Positions 38,178 through 49,557 of a stretch of 64,000 nt of DNA are shown here, piece after piece. Numbering within the stretch: the first letter of the stretch is position 1; every line of letters begins with the position of its first letter. Made by a program: the position numbers and the translations under genes. The notes under the pieces are model-generated. The model did not search any database, was not told the DNA's origin, and worked only from the letters and a program-made list of their open reading frames with translations. The stretch covers positions 1 through 64,000 of the forward strand of contig RPFO01000670.1 in assembly GCA_009746045.1 (NCBI GenBank), given 5' to 3'. The stretch comes from Mesostigma viride. Lineage: Eukaryota; Streptophyta; Mesostigmatophyceae; Mesostigmatales; Mesostigmataceae.

Positions 38178-38547
38178 GACCTCGAGGGTCAGACCGCGCC
38201 CCGTGTTCTGCCCGCACGTGGTCCTCGTATTGCATGGCGGCAGCTCCTGTCACTCGCCCTCACTTCCACCGTGGCTGATGTGTTATTCCGCCGCACCCCG
38301 GCCGACTTTTGTCGTGACCCATGCTGTCTAGCTAGCTCCCTTCCAGGCCTGCGTGGTGGGCCGGCAGCGCAGCCTGTTGCTGCGTGTAGTTTTGTGATGT
38401 ATAGTTAGTTGTACCTTGTACAGCTGGCGTGATGCTTGGATGTCCGTATCAGATTACTATTACTTTCTTCCTGAAGGGTTATTCTCCCAGTTAATATCGG
38501 GGTTTTCCTTCTGTTGCATGCCCATCTCACCTCCGTAATATTCTGAT
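38178..38547 (+). pseudogene. 5'-truncated copy 4
   Basis: Begins after ATATATATCTTC (38,166-38,177) and aligns with 37,797-38,150 of copy 3 (last endonuclease codons plus 3' UTR). It carries a GCAT insertion (GTATTGCATGGCGG, near 38,230) and further small indels. Confidence 0.8.
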
Positions 38548-39044
38548 TTGGCACGCCGCAAATAGTCAAAGCCATTTGCGTTCAGTGCCGGTTCGCGGAA
38601 AACGCGATCTGCAAATGAATCCAGGCCGGAATCGAACTGGGGACCTCTCGCACCCACTTTTGCTGAATTAATATAGGACGGACGTCTCCTGATCCTAAGG
38701 CATCGCCAACTGACACCTACAGTCCAACCGCAAAAGTTGACTCCTGTCCGGGGAGTGATGCAAGCCAGTCGGATTCAGTGTACTAGAGATGCATGTCCTC
38801 AGTGGGAGCTAGGGAACATGGGATGGAAAGGATGGTGTAAGCTATCTAGGTCCTAGTTACTGGGTTGTGGGCACCGCGGCCCGAATCGCTATGAATGCCA
38901 TACACGGTCACACGCGGAGCCCCCACAGGCTTGGGGGTGGTCTCCTTTGAACATCACTACTTGCCATCTATCCTTGCGTACAATCTGCCTCCATATTACA
39001 GACAACCCAGGAGGCTACCCGGGTGTGAGCCCGTCACGTCTAGT
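38548..39044. other. non-coding DNA with tRNA-like sequence
   Basis: The minus strand of 38,620-38,720 has AGTTCGATTCCGG and TCAGTTGGCGATGCC, resembling T-arm and D-arm sequence. The stems do not pair well and the spacing is wrong, so this is at most a SINE-like or decayed tRNA-derived remnant. No gene seen in the rest. Confidence 0.3.
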
Positions 39045-39415
39045 GTAGCACATGTCCATGCCGAGTCTATCCGTGCGAAAAGTCCACGGGTGGCGGCCCT
39101 GCCGCGTGCGGCCTGGGGCACGCCAGGTGAGGACATATCGCCCAGGCAGGGCGGGCTTGGTGCCGGCTAGTCTATCTGATGTGTCTACCTGATCTGTGCG
39201 CGCCAGGTGCCCGGCTACCCTACCTCACGTCTAGGGTAGCACATGTCCATGCCGAGTCTAGAATCATGAAAAGTTCACGGGTGGCGGCCCTGCCGCGCGC
39301 GGCCTGGGCCACGCCAGGTGAGGACATAACGCCCAGGCTGGGCGGTCTTGGTGCCAGCTAGTCTATCTGATGTGCCTACCTGATCTGTGCGGGCCAGGTG
39401 CCCGGCTAGGCCCAG
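39045..39415. repeat. tandem duplication of about 191 bp
   Basis: Two copies starting GTAGCACATGTCCATGCCGA at 39,045 and 39,236. Both contain CGGGTGGCGGCCCTGCCGCG and GCCACGCCAGGTGAGGACAT-like sequence and end with GCGCCAGGTGCCCGGCTA-like sequence. The open frames across it are by-products. Confidence 0.8.
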
Positions 39416-39600
39416 GCGCCTGTGCCTAAGAATGTGGGAAACATGGAGCAAATCAGCGTACAAATCCTCATTACTAATGTGCAAACCAAAGGGGATGTTA
39501 AGGGCCTTGCGCAGCATCTTGGTGACGTTGCCGTCGAGTCGTTGCTCCAGCTCCTGCGTCTGTGTCCAGGTCTCGGCGCCGTAGGTCAGGATCGTCATGT
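39380..39600 (-). pseudogene. fragment of a LINE reverse transcriptase C-terminus
   Basis: The minus-strand frame reads LTYGAETWTQTQELEQRLDG, then VTKMLRKALNIPF, ISNEDLYADL and RHRRLGLAGHLARTD. This is the familiar thumb/post-RT region of APE-type LINEs (YGSETWT, MLR, RRRLRLAGH patterns). Catalytic RT parts are missing, so it is a remnant of a family different from the R2-like cluster. Confidence 0.75.
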
Positions 39601-39764
39601 TACATATACCCAACGGAAATATGTTCAGTATAGTAATTAAGGGGAGGTAGCACCCCAAAAAACTTCAAATTTGGCATATGCTGATATCACTTGTTATTCA
39701 TTTGCACAATGCTAAATTATGATTGGGGGCACTAAATAACTTATGTTTGGTGAGTTGTCCATGC

Positions 39765-39858
39765 ACTTGTTGGGGGTGTACTACACCCAACAAGTTGGGG
39801 GTACTACCCTGGGCAACAAGTTGGGGGTACTACCCCAAACAAGTTGGGGGTACTGCCC
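39765..39858. repeat. three short tandem units
   Basis: CAACAAGTTGGGGGTACTAC repeated about three times with small length changes. Confidence 0.75.
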
Positions 39859-41031
39859 TCCCTCTCGTTGTGTATAGGGGTTGTAGGTTCCTTTACTCTG
39901 TAAATTGGCACCCACGTGACGCAGGAACGTGCTTACTATTGTAATAGACATGCATGTAACTGGTTGCTGGTTGCATCTCATGGATGTAACCTACCTATCA
40001 CTTAGTGTCTTTTGCATGTATTATTACGTGCATTCACATATAGCCATGTACGATATGTTCCGCACGTAACTGACATGCATGCATGCGTTTACATAGTGTA
40101 ATCATGCTGCACCACCCATTTCCATATGTCAATCGCATTTTCAGAGGCCATGGGCTGTCAATTACAAAATTGCATCCATGGAGTTGATTAATTACATGTT
40201 ATGATGACTCAAATGATGTCTGTGACATGCCCAAGCTGTCATGTACAAGTGCATGGGCTACAAAAAATAGCTTGTCTTGCCCATGCAACTTTTGAACTGG
40301 CATGCCCACAGTCCCTTTTTGGAATCCTCAGGCCTGATGAAGTCTCGTTTGCAACGGGTGTTCAGCTCGGGTACGGTAACCCAAAGCCATAGGTGCCACC
40401 AGGCAGAACGAGGATAGCAGCTGCACGCTTCAGATTTCAAGGGCCTTGGAAGAGCTTCTGGTGGTCAAGCTAGGCAATCTATCATGGAGCATGAAGTCAA
40501 TCTCAATCACTGCATCCTTTTGAGCCCCCCAAACCTGGAAACCAGGAAAGCAGCAGACAACAACTGGCAAATAATCAGGTCAGTTACAGCATTGGTTCTA
40601 ACAGCCTTGTTGGTTATATTGCATGAAGTCCGCTTCAGTCAAAGGGCAAGCTCTTTTGCTCCGTGCCTCAAGTTCCATGCATGCACGTTGGCCTTCAACG
40701 TTCTAAATGGGATGTCAGTGACAATAGGTCACCCTAGTGCGTCTATTCACTACCTACCTACAGGTACAAATCGCCCTAGTGGGCAGAACGTAGCTGCAAA
40801 GACAGCTGCAACATGCCCTGGTCTGCTGCCTCTGGCTGTGCTGAGCATGATTGTGGTGCTGTCAGCATGCAGCCTGCCAAGAACCAAGCTTAGCATGCCG
40901 TCTGAGGGTGCCACGCGCACCGAGGGACCAGAAACACACACGCCGCACGGCCGGAAAAACCGCATGCCATTGACCAGGTCTCACGCTCGGCCCTCGTTCC
41001 CAGCCGGTGGTGGCGTCCCCCTGGGCCGGGA
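39859..41031. other. intergenic DNA downstream of CFAP119
   Basis: Rich in CATG/TGCATG words (for example 40,073-40,086). A 206-codon plus frame (40,484-41,104) runs antisense into the last CFAP119 exon and is not a credible gene. No other feature seen. Confidence 0.35.
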
Positions 41032-44000
41032 TCACGTGAGCGCCCCCGCCGCCTTGCTCTCCAGCTGGGCCACCTTGTCCAGCAGCTCCGCCTCCTTGCG
41101 CTGAAAGCTGGCCTCCATGCTCTCCTTCATCGCGCCCAGCTTCTCCGCAACGCTCGCCTGCACCTGCTGCTCCATTTCCTCAGGGACCGAGCCTGGGGGG
41201 GGGAGGCCAGAACCAGTGGCGCGGACAAGTGGGCAGCAAGCAAGAGGGCAGCAAGCACGAGGGCAGCAAGCACACCAAAGGGAGCCCGGTGGGCAGCTTC
41301 AGTTAAGGCATGGCACAGCGCCTAAAGCTGGTCCATTTATGTTTCTTCAGAGCCTCACCCAATTTTGCAATGTTGTTGTGGATAATGTTTCAACAATTTA
41401 TCTGGCACGTAAGGCCCAGGTAGTGGGATTGTAGAGGGGTGGTGCGGTTGTGGTGGTGGTACAGTCGGTTCCGCGTCAAGTTCCATTCGGCCCCCCAGCC
41501 AGAAAAATTGAACTTATCCGAATGGAACTTAAAGGTAGAATGAAGCTAGCATGCGACCCCCCCTCCACTGACGGACTTCGACAGCTCTCGCTACGCCGAT
41601 CGAGCTTCATCATCACGCCGCCCAAAAGTACAAAGTTCGGGCCGGTTTCAGGGCTCAAGTTACCGTACACATGGCGACTCTTGGTTGTACCGGGTTGCGC
41701 CTGTCCCTCACCGACCAGGCCAAACTGGCCGTTTCACGCAGCAAGTCGGGTGCCTCAGCCCCCAAGTTTGGGTCCATGTCTGCATTAAGTTCCATTTGCA
41801 CCGCGCCTCAGTTCCCCTCGCCACACAAACGTCAGTGATGCAACTTACTGCGGAAACGGAACCGTCTGCCATGGCCTGTAACCTGGAACTGACTGTCAGC
41901 GCACCGATACATCTTGGCAAGGCAAGGGAGGCAAGCTGGACACCAACGCGGGGGACTCTTATTCCTTGTAGGCACGGGGCATGCGACGCGCATATGCCTT
42001 GCAACCATGCGGCAAGGCAGCGTTTGGATTAGTGGTGGATTCCGCCGAATGTGGCGGTGACACGCTAATTTGGGGAAAATGTGGCGGTACGGCACTGTTT
42101 TTCAGCCCGCCCAAGATGCCACTTTGGGCAGTGTTGGTGCTACACCCTTGTTGTTGGTTTGCCACGGGTTGGCCGTGCTGAAAGCACACGGTAGTTGGTA
42201 GTACGCCATGGTTGGCCGTGTCAGAAGCGCCAGCCCACAGGCTTCCCGCCACAACAGATATGGTGGCGGGGTGGGTCATGGGTGCACTAGTGCAGTGTGC
42301 TGCAGTCAGGTGGCTATCTGTGGCCATGCAGGCTCTCAACAGCCTGGCGCCGTGGCAACTTGTGCTTTCTGCCTGCTGCCGTCCCTAGTTGTTATGAGTA
42401 TCCAGTAACGTGCGTTGTAACTTTCACGTTAAAAGTTTCGTCGGCGGAGCCCATTTTCGAACGACCAAGGTTCGAAGAAAGGGCGAAGCCAATCATTGGA
42501 GAGGTGCGTGGAGTGCGGGCGCACATGAACGATTTCCATTGGCTTCTACTGATAGGACGATGGATCTTGGCGCAAAACTCCTGACTCTGCGGCAAAGGTG
42601 GTTAGTTGGTTAGTGAGTTGTATCCCACGCCGCACATGGGCAGCAGAGAGTCTATAGTGGCCGAGGGCCGGAATATATTTAGTATATCCGATGGTACTAG
42701 GGTACTGTGACGTGGACGGTTGCATCATCAGACACACCCGCGCTGAACACTGCTTGGTGGGTCCTAGCAATCCGTCACACGTCACAAGTATCCGCGGAGG
42801 GAATGGCATGTGGAACTGTGGCGTGTGACAACAGGTAGCATGGGTACTTCCCTGAGGTGGCCAAGATGGCAAGACTGACAACAACAGGATCTTGGCACAT
42901 AAATGAGACTCCTCGACTCTCAGGACGTCTCGCCAGGACTTGGGCACTCGCCAGCTCACCGCACGCCTCGCCAGGACTTATGTTTGCGAAGATGCGCTAA
43001 TTATTTGGACGGATGGATAGGTGGATGGATGGATGGGTTTGACGTGAGCTTTCCCCAAAATCCTTCTATCCTGTTTTCGTCGTACCATCTTGGCCGCAGA
43101 GTCAGGAGTTTTGCGCCAAGGCCCAAGATCCATCATCCAATCAGTAGACGCCAATGGAAATGCTCAAATTGCGTCCCTTCGTCACACGCTGACAAAAAAA
43201 TTGGCTTCGCCCCTTCTTCGAACTTCGAACATTTGGTTCTTCCGAAAATGGGCGCCGCCGGCAAGTGACAACCAGCGCCGCGCCGTCCCTCTGGCGGGAG
43301 CTGACGCACAGTACGCTAAATACGGGCGCCCGCCACTAAACCCGCCACGCGTGGCCGTGGCGAAACCAATCTTACTGGTCAAAACGCCACACAAGTGGCC
43401 GAGCGACACCAGTATACAAAGTTCAAAAACGCCACACGTGGCTGACTGCAAAAACCTTAATCAAACGCTGCGGCAAGGGGTGTGCGTATGCCTTGCAATC
43501 ACAGCATGTGCGTGGGGCGTGCACCCACCATCATAGGCGGCGCGGATGGCCGCTTCACGCGCCACCTCCGCCTGTGCCAGCAGCTCCTCATCCTGCCGCT
43601 TCTGCGCCACCTGCCGGGACCAGCCAGCCACACACCAGCGTACCACATCGCCACAGCCACGACATACCGCCAAGGGCAGGGAGTCAACCATCCCGTGCTC
43701 GCACGCCGTGTCGCACTGTCCCACCGAAGCAGGCCACCCTTCCGCCACCCATGCCTTTGTGCCTTGTGGGTATTTGTCAGTGTGGGTGTTTGCAGGCCCA
43801 CGGACAACTACTGGGAATGCAGGCCCCACTTTGGCGAACTTAAAAGTGCAAATCAGAACAAAGACATTACACGCAAGTAGCCCAACTTTCACCGGTCAGG
43901 TCTTTCAGGCTGTCAGACGCCGACGCAGTCACTATATGATGACCCTGCGCACAAGAGGGGAGAACGGTAATGCCGGAAAATGCTACGATGGCAGAAGATG

Positions 44001-46045
44001 ACCGGCTAGGTGGCACCCACCGCCTGCACTATGACATAAACGCGCGGCCACGTGGGTGGCGGGGCCCAGAGGCAGGCGAACCCGGCCAGCTGGGGAGGGG
44101 GGGAATCACTTGACACTTAAAATGCTACGGGGAGGTGGGGACCACGCCCCAGCCATGGCGAGCCTGTTGGCTGGCAGCGGACACCGCAGGGCACACAACC
44201 AGAAAGGGGGCCGACCCCGTGTTGATGCCAGCAAACGGGCGGCCAGCTGAGGTCTCGCGGCACCCACCTTGCGCTCCTCCTCGCTCTTGTGCCTCTCCCC
44301 CTGCCACTCCTCCTCAGTGACGGCGGCCGATAGCGGGCGCAGCGGGGGGGGAACTGCAGCACCACGGCCGGTATGGTGGCCAGGCTGAGGGTGAAGCGGC
44401 TGGTGAAGGCGTACTGGTAGAGCTTGTAGTGACGGAAGTAGCTGCGGGGGGGATGGGGGGTAGAGGACATGGCGGTGATGATGCGGTGGGAGGAAGGGGG
44501 GCAACAGCACGTTGGGAGGAGAGGGGGGACAACGGAAGGTGGGGGGGATATTGGGTGGTTGAGTGGCCACAGCAATGCGCGCCAAGGAGGTATGCTGGCA
44601 CAATCCGCAGGAGGCAGGCTGGCAACATCAGCAGGAAACGGCATGGTGCACGCCACCACACACGTGCCGAGTCATGCACCTGTCCCCCTCCCCCCTCCCC
44701 CCTCCAACCACCTACTCCCACGCATGCAGCGCTCACCTGTTGATGGCGTAGTCGGTGAGCACCTGTACGTCGTGGAGGGAGAAGATGCCCACGCTGTAGG
44801 GCGGCCGCTGCACCGCGTGCGCCAGCAGCAGGTCCTGGAACGCGGCAAAACTCTTCCGCAGCGTTAGCCGGCCTCCTGCAAGCAACAGCCAAGAGGGGGA
44901 GGAGGGCGGTGTGCGTGTGGGGAGCAAGGCCCCATCATGGTCAGGGACATGCATGCCTGTGCGGCACGCCTAGCATGAGGGCGGCGGTGCCAGGCGTGCA
45001 GGTACATGTCCAGCGGTCACCTTGCCAAGCCATTCAGGTGGCATCGAGCTGGCCCAGGCATGCGCAGAGCTCCATTCGTCGCCCTACTACGCACACACAT
45101 TTTTGCTTGTTCATTGTCATTCGAATAACCCTGGCGTGAACTGCAGAGCAAGCATACCCCCGACTGGCAGGGGGTCAACAACTTCTGACAACGGGCAAGC
45201 AACTGCTGACAGGGGAGAAGCATCTCCTGGCAAGGGGCAGCCGCGACAGCCAACCTTGACAAAAGCCGTGAGAGCGCACGCAGGGTGGCGGGGTGGGGAG
45301 CACGTACCCACGGCGTCAAAGTGGGTGCGCTTCATGATGGAAAAGAAAGCGGACACCTTCTCCGGCGTAAACCCCAGCTTCCACGCAAACGTGCTTCCCG
45401 TACCGCCGCCGCCAGACCAAGGACAGGCATCAAATGGATGTTGGAGGCGCCCGACAGGGGCACCGAGGGGCAGCAGGGTTAAGGAACGGGAACGAAGACG
45501 CACTGAGAGGTCACAAACGTGATGACAGGTCACAAATGTAGATTAGATTGAGCTTGAGAGTTTTCCCAGGGAGCAGTATGCGATGAATGACAGGTACCAT
45601 GTTATCTTCTGCATGTCATGGATTGGAGTTTTTATGTGACGATCAACCCATGCACACATCCACGGTGCAGCATGAAGATATGCATTCTTGGGAAGGATAT
45701 TGAATGGTGTTGAAGTACAGATCCTCCAGCGCAGCTTGCTCATGGTTGGATTGGACGTCATCGAGACCCATATACTCGTCCACCGTCCTGCAGACAGTTG
45801 TGGCAGGCATGTGTGGGGAGATGCCCATTGAGAACGACATCAGACAAAAAGCATACCCTTAAAGCAGATCAAAGGGCGACAACCTGGCGCGGATTTGGTA
45901 ACGAGGAAATGGATAATGCATATAACTTCGCTTGTGCAACTTACTTTCGGAGCATTGGCACATCACTCGCTTTGGCAGAGAGCCTGAGAAGATGCTCCAC
46001 CTGTTGCCGGCTTAAATCTGCCCAAACTAGCAATTTTGCCTGCAT
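41032..46045 (-). CDS. CFAP119: CFAP119 (CCDC189/DUF4464), ciliary protein, seven exons
   Basis: Cilia- and flagella-associated protein. Minus-strand exons: 45,945-46,045 (LLVWADLSRQQVEHLL), 45,701-45,787 (TVDEYMGLDDV to LYFNTIQ), 45,308-45,390 (FAWKLGFTPEKVSAFFSI), 44,737-44,875 (LLAHAVQRPPYSVGIFS), 44,268-44,441 (YFRHYKLYQYAFTSRF), 43,529-43,610 (VAQKRQDEELLAQAEVA) and 41,032-41,192 (MEQQVQASVAEKLG to the stop). The DUF4464 core (GFTPEK, AFFSIMKRTH, HAVQRPP, YFRHYKLYQYAF) is clear, followed by a coiled coil. All phases agree, giving about 275 aa, if one base is added to the C8 run at 44,344-44,351; as given, the frame breaks there. Five introns are GT-AG; intron 2 (45,391-45,700) appears AT-AC. 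The start may be ATG 46,043-46,045. This gene implies a flagellated host. Confidence 0.87.
42437..43270. mobile_element. fold-back transposon-like element in the last CFAP119 intron
   Basis: Inverted arms of about 165 bp: GGCGGAGCCCATTTTCGAAC with GGCGAAGCCAAT and GGCGCAAAACTCCTGACTC on the left (42,450-42,590), and their complements on the right (43,095-43,265). The loop of about 500 bp is non-coding. A second, smaller inverted pair (GCAGCGTTTG near 42,020 and CAAACGCTGC near 43,463) lies outside it, suggesting nested insertions. This intron (2,336 bp) is by far the largest of the gene. Confidence 0.65.
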
Positions 46046-47534
46046 TGGCCGTGTGATTGTCGCACAAACTGGCAATAGGGAGAATAAAGAACTAGCGGAC
46101 AATTTGGAGGAGAATCTAGGCTTCGAAACAAGCAAGCAAAATGGATACGACTTGGCTCTTATGCCGCTGCGCTTCATGGAACGCACCATGATGGATAGGA
46201 ACTAGCTCGCGTAGACAGAAGCTTTGTCCTTAGATGCAGTAAAGCCTTGAAATTTTCCTAATCGTCCTATTGCCTGGATAAGTTCCTGTCAATTGTGATA
46301 TCCCAACAGATCTTCATAGTAAACCACTCAGATTGGCAAGCTTTGCCAAGTCAATTTAAATCTTTCGCCAATTACATTTTGGTAGTAATCTGTTATTAGA
46401 GGCTACCATACTCGCTAGTAATGCACCGCATTCCATTTGCGTGTCCTCAGGCAATTATAATTACGCACAGCTCGGCCATGCCCGGAGCAAACAGCGAAGT
46501 CCACCCTCGTAGCTCCGGAAGCTATTCTTGTCGTCCAGCGGTGTCAGTGAAACCCCTTTTCCTTCTGCTGCCATTCGACAGCTGTTGACCTTGTAGACAG
46601 TGGCTTCTGTCATGAGTGTCATCTGTGTACAATTCACAGTTCAGTACAAACTACACACTACACAGAGATGAAGGATCCCACGCCGGTCATACTGTAGCCC
46701 GACATACACGTATCGGCCATCTGCATCTGTAATAATTTTAATTACGCGCTCGAACGAGGGCTCGAAATGTAATTTACGTAACCTGGTCACCCGGTGGCTC
46801 GTACGCGGCCACGGTCAATTTGCGCTGTTATTATTATCTTTTATATCACGTATTTCACGTTATGAATTTTCTGGCGTTGTAAAAATACCTGCAATCAGCA
46901 TTATACCGGTCAGGCTGGACAGAACTCTTCGTCTTCGATTAAGTTAGGTTGTAATCTGGATTGCAAAAGTGCGACTGATGGCAATTGTCCTCCTTCAATA
47001 TGATCAGTAAACTTCAGGCTCCACACATGCCCATCACACCCGAACGTTGTGCTTAAAGTAAGAGACTGCTGCATAGTATTAGTAGAATCGCAGCAGATGC
47101 GTTGAGTGCGATAACATCGGCAAACCAGTTGGCGACCATTTCAGTGAATGCAAGGCTGTAAATCTAAGAGGGATAAGGCCAGCTGTGGAGGATGGCCAGA
47201 GAGGAGGGGAAGAGCCTGCATGGACGGCCGTAATTACTTACTAACTCAATGACGCAGAGTATGTTTGCTGTCATGGGATAATATACTTTTACGTAGAGTC
47301 TATTTTTATGTAGAGTATCTAGTTGTGTTTGTACAGAAAAGCATGATGAATTCGACAAGAGGCAGCCGAGAATTCACACTCCCTACTGCATAAATACTTG
47401 CAAGACGTTCGCTAGACTGCAAATGGAAATCTTCGTGTGTTCTCCGGTCCCCTGGCTCCACCTTCTTGGCGATGTCCCGGCCACCAGCTGTTGACAGGAG
47501 GTACAGTCCTAAATTTGTTTGATGCACCGTATCA
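46046..47534. other. intergenic region upstream of CFAP119
   Basis: Contains the CFAP119 promoter and leader. A/T-rich further right. I see no further gene, RNA or repeat family. Small frames (47,164-47,527, minus) lack protein character. Confidence 0.35.
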
Positions 47535-47820
47535 AAGAGACAACAGACAACCAGCGCAGGCCAGAAATCTGGAAGAAGCCGGTCGATGGTAGCTCGAGCC
47601 TGCTGTTATCTTATCTGATTTTGTCTAGTCGTTCAGGATGATGGAAATGAATGAAGGTGGATATGTGTAGCCGTGGACATATTAAAATTATGGCTGGCTA
47701 ACGTTCATTGAGACCTAGACGGTCTAGCTAAAAACAACCTTGCGTGATCAGGGCAGGTGTTCCTAGCGGCCAGGAGTGCCCAGTTGTAAGCACCACTGCT
47801 GCGATCGCTGTCCTGCCATT
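47535..47820 (+). mobile_element. dispersed repeat, third copy (long form)
   Basis: Starts ATCAAAGAGACAAC and CAACCAGCGCAGGCCAG, then GGTAGCTCGAGCCTGC and TTATGGCTGGCTAACG. It extends through GATCAGGGCAGGTGTTCC to TGCTGCGATCGCTGTCCTG, a part shared, inverted, with about 28,000-28,062 but missing at 15.19 kb. Confidence 0.6.
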
Positions 47821-48463
47821 TAACACGAGGAATCACCCTCAATAGAAGTACCCAATTGAACACGAGGAATCACCCTCCATGGAGCTACATAGGTCATCTC
47901 AGTCATTACCTCAGCCAGGCCCTGCTTCCAAATTTTCACCGTTTGTTCGTAGTACAACGGACAGAATGAACGCAGGCAGGATACGAATGAAGTGATTCTG
48001 CACGACATTGCAGGTCGATTCACTGTCTACCCGGTCACTGTCCACCCTTTCAATGTAGGATGGTCCATAATCGAGCATGCTTTTGACAAGTTTATTGATC
48101 ATTCTGACAGGCAGTAGAACATCAACTATCTCCGACATCTGCCAGGACACTTCAAGCACCATAAGAAAACGAAACGATCGTTTTGGGTTTGCCACTCAGT
48201 GTTGCAGCAGGTAATGAACTTGAAGAATATCCAGAAAATAACACGACATCTCTTTTTAGGTGTTAGATTTGAAGTATTGGTAATCCATGCCCACCCTGTG
48301 CCTGTATCCCCTCCCTCGTCGAGCAATCCCCACCTGTCTGAAGAGCACATCCAGTCCATGATCGAGGGTTTTGGGGCATGCGCGCCCTTGGTAATGTCTC
48401 ACCCAGCCGTTGCTGCATCCCCCCCCCAATCTGCTCGCTTCGTTGTTTGCAGCCGCGGCCAGC
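47821..48463. other. upstream region of the membrane-anchored protein gene
   Basis: Starts with a short direct repeat (ACACGAGGAATCACCCTC, about 47,823 and 47,859). A possible acceptor (TTGTTTGCAG, 48,443-48,452) just before the ATG at 48,464 suggests an intron in the 5' UTR. No other gene seen. Confidence 0.4.
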
Positions 48464-48810
48464 ATGCATGGGTTGCGGCTGCCAGTGGCCAAGCTGTCGC
48501 GCTCCCTCCTGCTCTTCCTGCTCATCATCGCGCTCACCTACGCGTCCCTGCTCACCTTCCAGGGACTAGTCGCTGAGAAGACGTAAGCGTTGGGGAGCGC
48601 CGCACAGAAACTGCGGCTGTGGCACAGTGACACTGACATGCAATTCATGGTTTTAGCCCCTCTGGCGCGCTGTGATGCATGTGCCGCCGTACGACCGGTA
48701 CCTTTCGTGATCGGTCGCCGCTTCTCCTTGCCGCTGGACTATGGGTCGCCGCCGCTTCTCCTTGCCGCTGGACTAGGCGCCACTACAAGGGGCACACAAG
48801 AGCGACCAGT

Positions 48811-48841
<31 letters not shown>

Positions 48842-49090
48842 AGCATGGCGGTAATGCCAAGTGGCAGCATGTGCTTTGCCCCGATTTCCCATATGCTCTC
48901 CCCCCGTGAGCATGCCGCATGCATGGCAACTTCCCTTGAGCACCTCAACATCCCATCCCCCCTTGCCTGTGCTCCCCCCACTACTTGCATCCCCGCCCTG
49001 TGAGCATGCAGCCGATTGGAGGAGCGTTTGGCGGCGCTGGAGGATGAACTTGCCAGGTGTCGCGCCGACGGTGATGCCTGCACCGTCAAG
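48464..49090 (+). CDS. membrane-anchored coiled-coil protein, first two coding exons
   Basis: Exon 48,464-48,582 encodes MHGLRLPVAKLSRSLLLFLL and the rest of one transmembrane helix (to about residue 31), a type II signal anchor or uncleaved signal. Exon 49,012-49,090 continues in phase (RLEERLAALEDELARCRADG), a coiled-coil stem. Splice sites are good (AC/GTAAGC, TGCAG/CCG, AAG/GTGAGC). The layout is that of a Golgi type II protein such as a glycosyltransferase with a coiled-coil stem, but no catalytic domain is in the window. The next exon must lie beyond the satellite array, or the gene has been cut by it. Confidence 0.6.
48716..48845. repeat. intronic short repeats: 26-bp duplication and (AGC)n
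   Basis: GCCGCTTCTCCTTGCCGCTG occurs twice (near 48,717 and 48,752), followed by about 11 AGC units (48,808-48,842). Both are inside the first coding intron. Confidence 0.75.
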
Positions 49091-49557
49091 GTGAGCAAGC
49101 GTGAGCCCTCCTACCCACCCACTCATTGCCCTCATCAAACCTGCTTGCCCTCCATGCCTGGCCCATCCACGCCCTCCCCGCCCCTATCCAAAGATAGGTC
49201 ACTTGTCCGCACAATGCGTGGGCTGGCTGCTTGGTTGGCATCCCACGACATGGCACCACCCGCCCCCAACTGGCGCTGCCTGATGTTTACCTGTTAGGGG
49301 CATGTCCCTTTTGGTCGCGCGCACCATGCTATGAGCCCAACGCAAGGGTGTCCCAATGTAGAAGTGTACATAGACGATGTTGTCCATCTCATGCTCCGTG
49401 GTGGCCGGCAGCATCGCATCGTGTGCGCAGTGCCCCGCGCGCTTGCCCTCACCCGGGGTGGCCAGGGAGGGCACCACAGGTGGCCCCCTCATGCCAACCA
49501 CATGGCTCACATGACATCGGGGACATATGCCATAGGAATATGTTTCATAGGCACCTG
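49091..49557. other. intron start and left flank of the satellite
   Basis: Follows the donor at 49,091. No clear further exon. The minus-strand frame through the satellite continues here for about 120 codons to a stop near 49,199, and a plus frame opens at 49,331, but neither shows a known domain. Confidence 0.4.

Noticed and set aside
38620-38720. Functional tRNA gene with intron on the minus strand
   Set aside because: T-stem and acceptor do not pair and spacing is abnormal; kept only as tRNA-like remnant.
40484-41104. 206-codon plus-strand gene
   Set aside because: It runs antisense into the confirmed last exon of CFAP119 and has no domain.
45308-45787. GT-AG alternative for CFAP119 intron 2 (donor in CTGTAC, acceptor GGGAAG)
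   Set aside because: It keeps the phase but deletes six residues from a conserved helix; the AT-AC junction retains the family sequence, so I prefer it while leaving it open to cDNA test.
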